The notes below the pieces were generated by a model that was not told where the DNA came from, did no database searches, and was given only the letters and a program-made list of their open reading frames with translations. From assembly GCA_037157565.1 (NCBI GenBank), contig JAZHRO010000026.1, positions 36,012,501 to 36,076,500 of the forward strand: 64,000 nt of DNA, read 5' to 3'. A program made the translations under genes and the position numbers. This DNA is from Thalassia testudinum (Eukaryota; Streptophyta; Magnoliopsida; Alismatales; Hydrocharitaceae). Positions 35,065-47,199 of the stretch are shown here, piece after piece. How positions within the stretch are numbered: position 1 is the first letter of the stretch; each line of letters starts with the position of its first letter.

Positions 35065-36860
35065 CTAAATTTTCGCTTCCAAGACGCATCGTTTGATGAT
35101 CTTATCAGCACCAATGCGAAAGAGGTACGGGTCTTCCCTGATGTAGTAGTTGGCATCAGAAAGCAACTTATCCTTCTTGGACTTTGGCCAATCAGACGGG
35201 ATCTGATGTGACGCCAAGTAGTTAACCAAATCAACGTACCAGGGAAGTCCTACACCGATAGTCAGGAGGTGCTCATCAGGAAAGTGTTTTGTGATTGGTA
35301 CAGAAGGGTCGATGATATCAAAAGGAAGGCGGGACAAGTGATCAGCTACCATGTTCTGTTTTCTTGCCTTGTCACAAATCTCGAGGTCAAATTCTTGCAA
35401 TAGCAAGATCCAGCTGATCAGTCGAGGTTTCGCATCCTTCTTTGCGAGGAGGAGCCTCACTACGGTGTGATTCGAGTATATGATAGCACGGGAACCCAAA
35501 AGATAGGATCGAAATTTTTCAAGGCCAAATACTACAGCTAGCAGCACTTTCTCAGTAATTGTGTAGTTACGCTGAGCCTCGTCAAGTGTCTTGCTAGCGT
35601 ATTAGATGACCACGGGTTTCCCGTCTATTTTCTGCCCAAGTACCACACCCACTACGTAGTCAGACACATCGCACATGATCTCAAAGGGTAGAGACCAGTC
35701 AGGGGATTGCAGGATTGGTGCTTGAGTAACTCGATCATGTAGGCTCTCAAATGCATGAGTGCACTCCTCGATAATTTTGAAAGGGACATCCTTTGAGAGA
35801 ATATTAGTTAGAGGGTGCACGATTTTCTAGAAATTAGGAATGAAACGGCGATAAAAATTGACATGCCCCGGAAAAGAGCGGATGTCCTTGACTGAGCTAG
35901 GCATGGGTAATTCGGAAATCAAATTAACCTTAGCTCGATCAACCTGGATGCCTTTTTCAGATACGAGGTGACCTAGGATAATTCCCTCAGGTACCATGAA
36001 GTGGCTCTTTTCCCAGGAAAGAACCAGATTCACGTCGATACAATGCCTGAGGATTTGGACCAAGTGCAAGAGGCAATCATCAAAAGATTCCCAAAATACC
36101 GAGAAGTCATCCATGAAGACTTCAAGGTACTCACCTACCATATCTGAGAATATGGCAAGCATGCACCTCTGAAAGTAGCAGGTGCATTGCAAGGACTAAA
36201 CGGCATCCTACGGAACGCGTACGTCCTGAAGGGGCAGGTGAAGGTAGTCTTCTCTTGGTCCTCAGGATGGATTGCCACCTGGTTATAACCGAAGTACCTG
36301 TCCAAGAAGCAAAAGAATCGGTTCCCTACCAATTTCTCGAGTATCTGATCAATGAATGGCAATGGGAAATGATCTTTTTTCGTGGAGGCATTCAATCTTC
36401 GATAATCAATACAGACTCTCCACGAGTTCACTATACGGGTCAGTATAATCTCTCCGGTTTCAGTCGTAATGACGATGAGTCCTACCTTTTTGGGCACAAC
36501 ATGGATTGGACTCACCCAATGACTGTCAGAGATCGGGTAGATGATACCTGCATCTAACCATTTGATGATCTCCTTTTTCATGACATCCTGTAGGTTCGGA
36601 TTCAGGAGTCTCTGCATTTCACGAGATGGTTGTGAGCCCTCTTTGTTGTAGATGTGATGCGTGCAATATGAGGGGTTGATGCCAGTCAGATCATCGAGAG
36701 TCCAACCAATGGCTCTCCGATGTTGCTGAAGTACAGAAATCAGATGTGTTTCCTGATCAGAGGTAAGGCAGGAATTGATAATCACAGGAAATGTCTTATC
36801 AGAACCCAAAAAGGCGTATTTTAGGTTATCAGGAAGAGGCTTCAGTTCCATAACGGGATT
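35065..36860 (-). pseudogene. pol: Reverse transcriptase and RNase H of element G
   Basis: Copies element RNA into DNA. RT begins with ELKPLPDNLKYAFLG (about 36810-36851) and shows DAGIIYPISDS, WRVCIDYRRLNA, FLDRYFGYNQ (motif A aspartate kept, neighbouring residues altered), TTFTCPF, and VFMDDFSVF (about 36093-36125). RNase H follows: PFEIMCDVSDY, YTITEKVLLAVVFGLEKF and QNMVADHLSRLP (35320-35375). A frameshift near 36150 separates the two RT halves, and stops lie near 35602 and 35065. The sequence is closest in type to Athila-branch gypsy elements. Confidence 0.92.
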
Positions 36861-37137
36861 ATCAGCAGCAGTAGGTAGGTTGGGATGGGCCTTAGAAGAA
36901 AAGGTGGGAGCTGTATGTGGTTGTAGTTAGTGCTAGGCTCCTCTATCTGTGGGGTATGATCTGCTTGGAGCTGAAGACCAGAAATAATTGGGTTGTCCTC
37001 GAGAAATGTGTCCTCAACCATAGAACTAATGTCACATATTTGTTCCACTGCCTCGTAGTTAATTCCTTCCTGGGCTTAAATATTTCAATTTTTAGTGTCT
37101 TATTCCTGAATTTCAATTCAATCTATCCCTCTTCATA
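36861..37137 (-). pseudogene. pol: Protease-RT linker of element G
   Basis: Degraded coding sequence between protease and RT: an acidic part (VEDTFLEDNPIISG) and QIEEPS just before the RT start, as is usual for this branch. It contains frame changes. X has the same kind of acidic linker but no RT after it. Confidence 0.6.
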
Positions 37138-37626
37138 ATTAATGTTTGCCCTAGCTGTTGCTAAGAATGGTCTACCTAATATAATCTATGTATTCTTCAA
37201 ATTCTCAGGAGTCTCCATATCCAACACAATGAAGTCCACGGGAAAGTAGAAATTGCGGATCCGAACCAGAACATCCTCGAGAACTCCTTTAGGTGACTTG
37301 ATTGATCGGTCAGATAACTGTAAAGTCACCTCAGTCGATTTTAGCTCGATTTCCTCGAAATGATCTAGTAGGGACGTAGGGATCAAATTGATGGAAGCTC
37401 CTAAGTCTAAAAGGGCTCTATCGAATTCTAAATCATTGATTTTGCATGAAATCAGAGGGGTACCATGGTCTTTTTCCTTAAGCGAGAGTTTGCTCAAAAT
37501 GATGGAGCTGGCTTGCTCTAATAATACGATTGGATTCCCTCCTTTGGTTCGCGACTTATGCTTAGGTGTACATACATCCTTTAGAAATCTCACATAAGCC
37601 GGTACGTGGTGAATTGCATCCATCAA
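37138..37626 (-). pseudogene. pol: Aspartic protease of element G
   Basis: Cuts the Gag-Pol polyprotein. The catalytic DLGAS motif reads RALLDLGASINLIP (about 37375-37420), followed by VTLQLSDRSIKSPKGVLEDVL, FPVDFIVLDME and, past a TAG at 37186, IILGRPFLATARANI (about 37140-37184). It is in the same frame as gag, with stops. Confidence 0.9.
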
Positions 37627-39720
37627 CAGGATGCTTATTTAGACCTGCTCAAAGAGCTTGACCAGGTCCTCCTCAAGTGCCACAGGTTTGGTTTTCTTCT
37701 TTCCCTTGGTCAAGGCCTCGGGAAATGGAACCTTTGTAGGTTCCTCTAGAATTCGTCCAGGCTCTTGATCTGGGATAGGGGTATCCTGGATGACCAACCT
37801 AGGATTTGGTTTTGAACTACCAGGCTGAGAGTGGCTCGGGTAAAGTGGTTCCTAAGTTGTTTTGCCACTACGGGTGGTAACATAATTTAGTCTTGCCTAG
37901 TTCTGGGTTGGGGTAATCAAAAGAGGTGGTTGCTGCTGATAACTCATTTATGATGTCGAAGCCTCCATCCCGTCGGGTGATGGAGCAGAAGGGGCCTGAT
38001 AGACATAGTGAGCCTGGCCCTAAGTTGGGTTCATAACGCATCTCTGGTTCGGCACATTATTCGGATTGGGTAGAGGTTGCGAAGGAAGTGCACCAGGTTG
38101 GTGAGGATTTGCCATCTAGGCGAGTTGATTGCGAACCTCTGTGATCTCATCTTTGTGTTGTTTTTGCATAGCCGCATTCGTCTTCTAAATGTTAGCTAGA
38201 GTCTAAAGGATAAGAGTCATTTGATCTTCTTGAGTTGGCTCGGTTTGGTAAGTTGGGTTGGCTCGAGGCTGAGGCGGCTGATATGGACAAGAAACTTGTG
38301 GTCGGGGCTGATATTGAGGTCTCTAATTTTGATTGTTCCCTGATCATGTGAAATTAGGATGATTACACCATCCAGGATTGTAAGTGTTTGAGAAAGGATC
38401 ATTCTGGATGGCGTTGAGGTCCTCGCAAGTCTGAGGAACCTCGGAGAAATCAGAAGATGAGGGTTTAGAGTTCCCCCAACTAGAGTAGGTGGATCTGGAG
38501 TTTCCTCTGAACCCTAGATCAAACGGGGTTGGGTATGGATCCATCCCCTGAGAAGATTGGTGGTAGATGTTGTGCACTACCTCCCTCCCAGAGGGTGGTT
38601 GTGCGAACGGGTTTTGCGTAGAGGTGGCTCGTTGTAGATGTCAAGTCAGTTCATCCACCTTCTTCTCAATGATAGTGACCTTGTCCAGGCAACTGACCAT
38701 TAACTCCAAGTCGATGGAAGAGGATAGGCCCTGCGTCTCATGTGCTCCCCGCGGATTTGTCAATGCACGGGCATTTGTCCGGTCGAACATGCTCTTGGAT
38801 TCATTATTGATGGAGTTCTCGCACTTGTTCTCGAGAATCTCCCACACGGTGTCTTTGTGTTGACCCATGATGTTTCCTCTATAGGTCGCATTGACGAACA
38901 ATCGAATATTCTCACGGAGTCCCTGGTAAAAAGACTAGACTTGTTCTCATTTAGGAACTCCATGGTGGGGGCACTTTCGCATGAAATCCAAAAAGCGATC
39001 CCATGCCTCATGATGCGGTTCTCCTGTTTGCTACGTGAAATGTGTGATCTAGTGTCGCAGAGCATTTGTCTGACCAATAGGGGAGAACTTTTTCAGAAAC
39101 TCGAATTGCAGTTCAGCCCACGTGTTGATTGGACGAGTTAGGGTTTGGTACTAGTGAGCGGCCTTGTCCATGAGAGAAAAGGAGAACATTTTCATGAGCA
39201 AGATATCTCAATTTTGAGCTTTTGACCCAAAGGTCTGAGCCAGATGCTTGAGTTGCTTGATATGCTAGAAGGGATCTTCGGAATTAAGCCCATGAAATTT
39301 AGGAATAGCATGAATCATGTTGGGCTTGAGTTCATTATCAAGGCCTCTAGTCAGGATTTGGACTCGAGGTTTGATCGCCACCGCAACGGGATTGTAATGA
39401 TCTCGCATTATAAGATGCTGCAGTGGATTCATAAAGGCCTGGAATAGATCGTTGAGGCGCTAAAGTTGATTCTAGAGATTGTTTTCTTCTTCTGCTGGTT
39501 GTTCCAAGAGTATGGATGAAGGAGATCTAAGCTCAAATGAATCAGAAGATATGTCGATCTGGTCGGGTGGTTGCACAAACAGAGAAGTCGAGGCTTGGCC
39601 TCGACGGGAGTGAATAGCTAATGGAGACCTCAAGGGTGGTCTTAGGAATCTCCTCCCAAACATGCACTGATGGAGAAGACGAGGGATAGAAGGTGTGATG
39701 GACCCAATCAAGACACCCAA
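37627..39720 (-). pseudogene. gag: Gag of element G
   Basis: Athila/Tat-type Gag in one frame with many stops (for example at 39472, 38641, 38344 and 38217). Recognisable in order: LKPNMIHAIPKFHGLNSEDP, LMKMFSFSLMDKAAHWYQTL, FLKKFSPIGQTNALRH and HHEAWDRFLDFMRKCPHHG (the Retrotrans_gag core, about 38930-39350), then a Gln/Pro-rich tail with DPFSNTYNPGWCNHPNF (about 38340-38400) and YVTTRSGK (about 37865-37890). The true start is unclear; no good ATG is seen upstream. Confidence 0.85.
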
Positions 39721-40638
39721 AAATCTTTGGATGACTATAGAGGTTCGGGGCGGATGATACCCCTAGATTAGAAAGTCGTCCACCTGAGAATTACCTGGGT
39801 AGCTAGGAGGGGAGAGTCTCGCAAAGACCCCTACATGGTAGAGCATCCCCACCGGTTACAGGGTTTCCCTCACTCGACCTTCATTGTCACTGAGAGTCTA
39901 GGTAGACTAGAATGGATAACTTGACCTCTTAAGTCTACCAATTTTAAGTTTAGAGTGTGGGTACTTAGGATTTCACTAGAACTTTAATATGTTTTTGTTG
40001 GTGGCGACCTAATTTGAAGATTGGTTGACCCCGCAAGGTGGGTCAACTTCACCTGATTTGTCCTTGGTTATTAGGTCCCGCTTTTAGGATTCAAGTGAGA
40101 TTTAGAGCTTGATTCTTATGGTTTGCTTCTTAGGTAAGTTCAATCAAGGCTTAGGACACACACAGTTTGGGAAGATTGATTCTTGTTTTAAGCAAGTGTG
40201 TCTCTAAAACCTTAGAATGGAAACCCTAATTGGCTTTTAATTAGTCAATCAATTAATTCCAAATCTGGCACCTAGGGCTCAATCAAGAAGGTGGTAGCCC
40301 TAGGTGTGTTAAATCCCTAAGTAGGTGCAGGAATCAAGTTTGGGATGTTTTCTAAAAAAAATGTATCAAATCAGGCAACTTGTGATGATTAATCTAAGAA
40401 TAGAATGCAAGTTAGCCCTAAATGATTTTCTCTTCTTTTAGCTTTTTCAAAATAAGGGGCTTAGGAGAAAGTGGATGGAGTTTATCTGCCCCTGGAGTGT
40501 TTGGTGCATGTCTGACTCTCCTTGATTGGATTCCCCCTGCACAGATCACAACAAAATAGATAAAGCAAATTAGTATCAAATCAGAAATCGCAATCCAGAG
40601 ATTAAAATGCAAGTTGCTCCCTGACAACGGCACAAAAA
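39721..40638 (-). mobile_element. Element G leader with tRNA-Asp primer site
   Basis: Untranslated leader between the 5' LTR and gag; nothing else recognised in it. The primer site at 40619-40634 (minus strand TGTGCCGTTGTCAGGG) is a decayed form of TGGCGCCGTTGCCGGGG, complementary to the 3' end of plant tRNA-Asp. An intact form is at 59324 in Y. Confidence 0.75.
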
Positions 40639-41890
40639 TGTTCGTGTGCTGAATCAGTGTTTTAAAAGTAATGCGCTATAGTATAGTCGATAAATCACGT
40701 AGAACCCTTAAAATTTATAGCTCGAAGGAAATCCGAGGTCGAACGCAGAAAGAAATATGGCAATTTATCTCAAGATCACAATTTTAAGCAAGAATATAAT
40801 AATGTAATAACAATTTCAAGCACAAATGATGTAAATATAAATTTAAGAGTCAATGTGGCAAACAGATTAGGGTAAAATGGTGAGTTGAATCACCAAATTA
40901 CCCTATTACAATTATACTCAAATAATGCTACAGTATCAATCAACCAAATGCCACGTCAACTTAAGTGTCTCACTAGTGTAACAGTGACTCAGAACCAGCA
41001 ACAAAGGCAAAGGCCTCTCTTTTTTCTTCAGGCCTCAGGGAGAGGCACAAGCATAGCACAACACCAATAGAGGCGAAGGCCTCTTCAGATTTTGCTAAGT
41101 GTAGAGAGCAGCAGAGGGCAAAAACCCCCCCTCTCTCTTTCCTTCTCTTCTTCCTCTCTCAGGATTGGGCAAACCAAACCGGACACGGGTAACCGGGTAA
41201 ATGGACCAAGGCCCAGACTCGTGTGGTGTGAACCACAGGTGAGGGTGTGCGTAAGCATGTGCGTGAGCGGGACCTCACCCCATGTGCGTGCTGAGGTGAA
41301 CAGCTATAGACACAAATTCAATTTGTATGCTACACTCACTTCTGTGTTCCACGATGTGGGACTATCCACCCGCCTTCATCGCATGCGTAGCAGCAGGTGA
41401 CTATCTTCGTTCAATTGTCCCAAGGGAGCAATCAACGCTCCCAATTGGTGGTTCAAATGTGATTCTGGGATGATTCCGCAACTGCTAGAGTCGGTACCTG
41501 GAGTAAGCGTGCGCTGGAGCAAGCTTCCAGCTTTGCTTGAAGCTTCTGTCAATGGCAGCGAAGGAGCAACCACCTGAAACAGTGAAAATGGCCTAAAGGC
41601 CACATCAGAAATGCTCAGGAGCTTCGCGCGAATGTGGCGAAGGTGTTGGTGGCAGTGGCATGTGGTAAGAGTGGTTGGAGATGGTTGGAGAAGGTGGAGG
41701 TCAGAAAAGGTGGGTTTGTTCTGTGGATGATTTGGGTGAGTGGAGTGGCGAATAGGGAGAGGGGTTTTGATGGGCAAGTTGTGGTGGAGCTTATGAGGTG
41801 GTTAGCGAGGTGTTTGAAGCTGTGGAGCGTGCGAAAGACCTTGCCAGAGTGGTTGCTGGAGTGGAGGGAGATGAATTCGCGAGAGGCGAT

Positions 41891-42096
41891 TGATGATAAC
41901 GTCATCATCAGCTATATTTAGCTTTAATTAGTCATAATCAAAGAATAAATGCTCCTATATAACCGCTGAAGAGATGTAATTCACCGCAAATCCATTCTAA
42001 GGGAAAGACAGTAAAATAGGGGTAAAACTGCAGTTTTAAAAGTATATCTCAATTGCAGTACAATTATGAGGTTTTTCAGGGGTTAATCAAAGGTCA
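41891..42096 (+). mobile_element. Miniature LTR-1 copy J inside G's 5' LTR
   Basis: A 206-bp plus-strand insertion beginning TGATGAT-AACGTC-ATCATCA and ending GGTCA, flanked by GCGAT (41886-41890) and GCAAT (42097-42101). It resembles only the first 200 bp of an LTR-1 repeat (compare E from 15592). G's 3' LTR lacks it at 27075. It may be an internally deleted solo LTR. Confidence 0.6.
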
Positions 42097-42468
42097 GCAA
42101 TGTGGTGGTCAAGTTAGAGTGCGAGGATGGAGTTTTGAAGTAGCGAAGCTAGGGAGTTGATCTTAGTAGGTAGCGGACGAGGAGGAGGAGGAGCGATGTC
42201 GGATCTGGTATGGTTGACACTGGAGATGAAGGCTGCTCAAATGGGGTAGAAGCGGTGACGACGACGAGGATTAGGGCACCCACTGGTATGGCACAACGCG
42301 GAAGAGGGAGAGGAAGGAGAATCCACCACTGGTATTGTGAATAGATGACGAGAGTGGTCGGAGGGAGTTGTCGGACGTCATGGAGCCTTTTGGATGGAGA
42401 AGAGGGAGGAAAGAGGGGTATTCCAGGCCAAAAATGAGCATAGGGAGATCGACGTGCAACATGGGTCG

Positions 42469-42475
42469 TTTTATA
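42469..42475 (-). promoter_or_regulatory. TATA box of G 5' LTR
   Basis: Minus-strand TATAAAA in GGCCTATAAAACG, 75 bases downstream of the 42550-42577 palindrome. Confidence 0.55.
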
Positions 42476-43430
42476 GGCCTTAAAGGGAGGATTGAAGCTT
42501 GGAAACCAAGCTTTCAAGCTTGGTAAGCTTGATGCACAAGAGATAACCAAATCTCTCATGCATTCTCATGAGAGATTAGGAAGGTTATGGGATTCAAAAC
42601 CTGGTGCGATGGAAAGAGAATCCCTTAAGGAATCTCTGGTTCAAGTTTGGGAGAGTTTTGTCAAGCAATCATAGAGAACTTTCCAAATGAAGGTCGCCGG
42701 AGTAGGATTACTCCATGACAATGGTGGAAGGACCTCTTTGCAAAGAGTGACGACAAAGATAGGGGCCCATTTGTAATGAATTTCAAAAGCTAGGGGCACT
42801 TGTGAAATAGAAAGAATCAGACAGGACTGAAATGCAAACTAGATCAAGCGATCTCTGATTGGGCCCAAATTTTGGTTTAAACCTAATTTGGACCCAAGGA
42901 ATCCAATGGTGAAGTTGGATTTTGGTTTTGACCTAGTTTGACTGGGTAATTTATGCAAAAACCTAAATTAGGGCCATAGTCTATTTCTGACTCTATTTTG
43001 GGTCAAAAATAGGTTCTGATGGTTACTTCAAAGGTACCAAACCCTAGAGGATATTTTTCTATGAATTTTGAAGGGTTTGGATGAATTTTATCTTGACCGA
43101 AACCTCAGTTAGTTAAGCAGATTTGTTTTTAGGGTTTCAAATGTCATTTAATTCTTAAAATGCATGAAAAACCCATTTTGTTCTGCATGGACCCTCTTGT
43201 TAAACTCTAAAGCACAATTGACCTTTAGTAAACCCCTGAAATAACCCCATGGTTATTCTGTATTTGTGGATTACTGGTAAAATTACAGAAATAACCTTTT
43301 ATTCTTCTTTTCTTCTCAAAACAACTCAATCTGCACAAGAGACCTTATGACTGATATGTAGGAGCTTTTATTGACTTTATCATATCAAATTGAGCTAGTT
43401 ATGGCTCATGATGGTGTTCCCATAAGCTGG

Positions 43431-43823
43431 TTAAGGCGTTTGAGCACCTATTATGTCGTCCGATCCTTCTGACAACCAGCACTGTGGACTTACATTGCAT
43501 GGAATATTGGGTTGATACTATGCATTTATTTGAGATAACTTGTAAAGGGGTAATTGGTGATTTAAATCACCATTTTACCCCATTCTTTCTGTACCTTGAC
43601 ATTGATTCTCATATATATATTCTTTTTGCATGGAATTCTCATTATAAATTGGTTTTATTTGTGGTTATATTGTGATCTTCGAGATTAATTGCAACACTTG
43701 CTCTCTGCGTTCGACCTCGAACTTTTCTGATGATCTTTCAAGTTATAAATTTTATTTGTTTTCACGCTATTCGACTTGCTACGACTATTACGATTTTTAA
43801 AACCCCGATTTAGCTTGTTAACA
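43431..43823 (+). mobile_element. Solo LTR E, last segment
   Basis: The 3' end of E, ending ..GCTTGTTAACA. It holds the palindrome GGTGATTTAAATCACC (43556-43571) and the family end with a GTTCGACCTCGAA stretch (43709-43721), as seen reversed in G at 25930. Confidence 0.8.
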
Positions 43824-43828
43824 AGACC

Positions 43829-44882
43829 TTAGACGTCTAATATATAGACGTTTACTCTCAATCAAGCCAAAATCACTTATCATTAGAGATATAGCCATTT
43901 GTGCCTCAGGAAATCTATTCCCACAGTTATCTAGGTTTCCAGACATCTAGACCTAGTGCCAAATGTCCAATAAGTCGCCTGATCGACTTTCACAAGAGTC
44001 CTATTTAAGTCTGAACCAAGTTAGTAAGGAAACCCGTCTAGGATTAGACGTCTGATTTAGTTTCCAGACGTCTTAAAAGTAGTTTCCAAATGTCTAATAC
44101 TTTTCCCAGACGTCTGAGAACCCTGTCAGAATCATTAATGACCCTGATTTCGACCTGTTTTTCCTTGGGTTCACTCCCAACAGCTACCTAAGGGTTCTTA
44201 GGCCTTCTATAAATAGGAAAGGCCCCTTCCTTTGTTAGACACACTTAGAAACACCAAGACACACCTTGAGAATCCATTTCCACATCTTTTGTGTCCAAGA
44301 AAAATTAAGGAATCACCTAGAAGTGTTGTTGCTCTGCAAACCCTTGTCTACACACTTGAGAGCATCATCTTTGTTGCACACCCACTCTCCCGCCATCGAA
44401 TACGAGAGTGTCGTCGTGCTTCGTGTGGTTCGTGCACACGTGTTGCTAGCCAACACACTTCCATCAAAGGGAAGTTATCTTTTCCTATAGTAGGTAGTTT
44501 CATTTACATTCTTTGTGGCTTTATAGGATATTTTGTATTTGTCTTTGGTTGAGTATTCGCTTTATGAATTCCCGTCTCCTTCGTGAGACTAAATACTCCT
44601 CGTGAAGAGGAGGGGTTTGAGGTACGCTCCCCTCGTTCAAAGTAGCATGGTTGTAAGAGGTTGAGTCACCCTCGTTTAAGTGGCTCATTAGTGGATTTGA
44701 TCGACTCGGTCTATCAGGAAATCCTAAGTCAAGAGACTTAGGTGGTGGTTTTTACCCGCGTTTAGGTTTCCACCTAAAAATCCTTGTACACTTGTGACTG
44801 CATACTTTTGTGAGATTGGTTTTACATTTTTGCATTTTTATATATATCACGCAAATCTCACCCCCTCCCGCAAGGAATTACA
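43829..44882 (+). mobile_element. COP LTR L, right part
   Basis: Completes L from 14952-15591. It includes GACGTC motifs (43830-44115), the TATA box (44208-44215) and the conserved end ..CCCCCTCCCGCAAGGAATTACA. No primer site follows, and the next sequence belongs to X, so this is a solo LTR or a recombinant. Confidence 0.82.
44208..44215 (+). promoter_or_regulatory. TATA box of COP LTR L
   Basis: TATAAATA in the family context. Confidence 0.6.
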
Positions 44883-45311
44883 AATCAAGACACATCTGTT
44901 GTACGATTAAGCTAGGAATAAGCATAGTTGAGTAAAAAAAAAGTTTCAAAAACACGACCGCATAAATGTTTACATTCATAAAGTATTGACACAAGGTTCT
45001 AAATTTTGTGCAAGTTACGAATTGGATTCAAGAGCCAAGGAAATCCTAACTACAAAATAATTTCGAGCCATTTGAATTAATGAGTTAACTTGTGAATTTT
45101 TGAAGGATACATTGATCCTGATTCATCTAATTTTTGGATCTAAAGATGAATCCCAATGTTTTATCCTTAACAAATCCCATGCCTTTCATGTTTTCAATTA
45201 ACTAAAGTCCCGTAATCCCCTTCTCAAAAGTAAAAAAATTAGTCTTTCCCAAAAATCCATTTTGTGAAAATAAATTTGTTAAGAGACTAGCAAAAGATAA
45301 GCATGGGGATG
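44883..45311 (+). mobile_element. Element X 3' non-coding region, LTR-proximal piece
   Basis: Non-coding and AT-rich, ending in the polypurine run AAGCATGGGGATG that abuts the 3' LTR at 45312. It is probably the continuation of 14047-14951 across L; this is inferred from order and orientation because L lacks a matching duplication. Confidence 0.6.
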
Positions 45312-45913
45312 TGATAAAAGCCATTTTATCATCATTCTTATGCCCTAGAACATACCTAGTTCTTAGGGTTTTAGCCACGCAATTGGGTTTTTGGGCTGCA
45401 TTTATGCATTCCAGTAGGTTAGGCATGCATTACATTCTTTTATGTTTTTAATATGTTTATTTGTGTGTCAGGGAGATGCAGAGAGTCAGATCCCACAAAC
45501 CTTGACACTTTTGAAGGCAGAAGATGAAGAGAAAGCCCAAATTCAGTTGGATCCTAGCTGAATCTAGCTCATCACAACTGGATTCCAACTCCACTTAGTT
45601 GAGACTAGTTCATTTCAGTTCCATTTAGCTTATTTCAACTGGATGGTAGCTCAAGCTAGCTCAACTCAGTAGACTTTAGCTCAATTCCAGCTCAACCTAG
45701 TTGTGGCTAGCTCATCTCAGCTCCATTCAGTTCACCTTAGCTAAATGAGAGCTCAGGCTAGCTCAACTTAGTTGATCCCAGCTCCTCTAAGCTCCATCCA
45801 GCTCCTGGAAGTACTATCTAACTAGGATTAGCTACTGCCATCAACTAGCTAAGCCTAATCGGCTGAAGAAGTTCTCAACCAGCTTAGGTCAGCTCAACTC
45901 CAACTCCTAAAGA
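45312..45913 (+). mobile_element. 3' LTR of element X (LTR-2), first part
   Basis: Starts TGATAAAA-GCCA-TTTTATCA after a polypurine run. It is the opposite orientation to I and P but the same family. The AGCT-rich tract begins at about 45545. It is interrupted by P; the rest is at 48197-48690, where COP LTR N cuts it off. Confidence 0.82.
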
Positions 45914-46814
45914 CTCTGTGATGGCGAATTCACACGGTTTGTTAAATACGCCGTTTTAGTGTCGTTGCAATGCGTAAATCCGCTTTCGCTTTTAAATTTA
46001 TATCCTAGATAGGGGAGTATCTAGGGTCGTCCAAGGAGGCAAAAATTGCAAAATTAATCCTCTTTCTTACAGATAGATCTCAACTTTCTTTTTGATATTT
46101 TTCAATATGTAATTTTTTTGTATTTTGAAAAGACGAGGGCAAACTGCAGATTGTAGCTAAAAGAACTAACACCTACAAATCATTAACTAAAATCTAAAAG
46201 ATAGAAATATCTTTTTCCTAAGCTCACTCTAGGAAAGTGGAGGCCTAGGGTAATTAGGAAGAAGAGGTGAAACAAGTGCTAGAACCAAAAACAACTGCAA
46301 TAAAAAGCTAAAAGAAGGCAATTTGATTGAGTAGAATGAGTGTTCTTTTCAAGGACAAGTAGAGGAATGCTTCTACTAGAATTAAACAATCTAAAAGCAA
46401 GAAAAGAAACACAAATCCTCTTGAAAAAATGGTGAAGAAGGGAGTCTTCTTGCTCCAAGCCTAGCTGCTCCTTGGCTTGAAAAGAGAGCCTCCTTCTTCT
46501 CCTTCCTTGAGAGCTCCTCCAAGGTGGAAGCTTCCACCTTCAATGCTCTCTCCAAGGGGTGGGCGTGCACCACCCTCAATAACTCCTCCAAGGTGGCGTG
46601 GACCACCTTCAAGATTTCCTCCAAGATCTTCCTTGCCTGGCTTCTCCTTTGGCTGGAGTGACCCAAGAGAGAAGGGAAGAGGGGAAGGCACCAAGGGGAC
46701 AGAATATCCCCTTAATCTTCTTCTTCTTCTTCTCTCTTGGACGTGGGCTTCTTGGTGGAATATGAGAGTGAAATTGCTAGCCAAGGATGACTTGAATGGT
46801 GGTGGGTAGTGGTC

Positions 46815-46823
46815 TTTTTTATA
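46815..46823 (-). promoter_or_regulatory. TATA box of LTR P
   Basis: Minus-strand TATAAAAAA, matching the position of the box in I. Confidence 0.5.
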
Positions 46824-47199
46824 GGGTAGGATGGGGGGTTAAGGTGCCCCTTGAAATGGAGGGCTAGGATGGAAGAATGGAGGTGGTTGGTGATCCTATG
46901 GCTAAGGAGAGTTGGCGCCAATTCAAGGGGTGTTAAAGGGGGTAGTTATGGTGGTGTTGGTGTCTTTTGGTGGTGGAGATACACCACCATGTTGGCGCCA
47001 ACATGGGATCTTCTAGAAGGGGGGTTAGGTGGATGGTGGAGATGGGTTCAAGGGGGATTGTGTGGTGGAGATGAGGGGAGATTTTGGAGGGAAAAGTGGC
47101 CCCATTAAGGGGTAGTTATGGGTAGTTTTTGGTGCCACTTGTAGGTGTCTTTTGGAGGTGGTGGGTAGGTTAGGTTGGTGCCAAGTAGGTTAGCTTATG

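Larger units (their letters stand above)
25828..43425 (-). mobile_element. Element G: complete Athila-like Ty3/gypsy element
   Basis: A minus-strand element bounded by a perfect duplication GCTGG (25823-25827, 43426-43430). 5' LTR 40639-43425, primer site 40619-40634, gag, protease, RT, RNase H, integrase, 3' region, 3' LTR 25828-30087. Without nested pieces the LTRs are about 2,576 and 2,554 bp and the internal part about 8.3 kb, in line with autonomous Athila-type elements. Solo LTR D sits in the 3' LTR, I in integrase, J in the 5' LTR. The LTRs are roughly nine-tenths identical in a 320-bp sample by eye, so insertion is not recent. Confidence 0.92.
40639..43425 (-). mobile_element. 5' LTR of element G (LTR-1)
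   Basis: 2,787 bp including the J insertion. It starts at 43425 with TTATGG..CCATCA read on the minus strand (TG changed to TT at the very end) and ends ..CGAACA at 40639. The TATA box is at 42469-42475 and the palindrome at 42550-42577. The right target duplication GCTGG follows at 43426. Confidence 0.9.
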
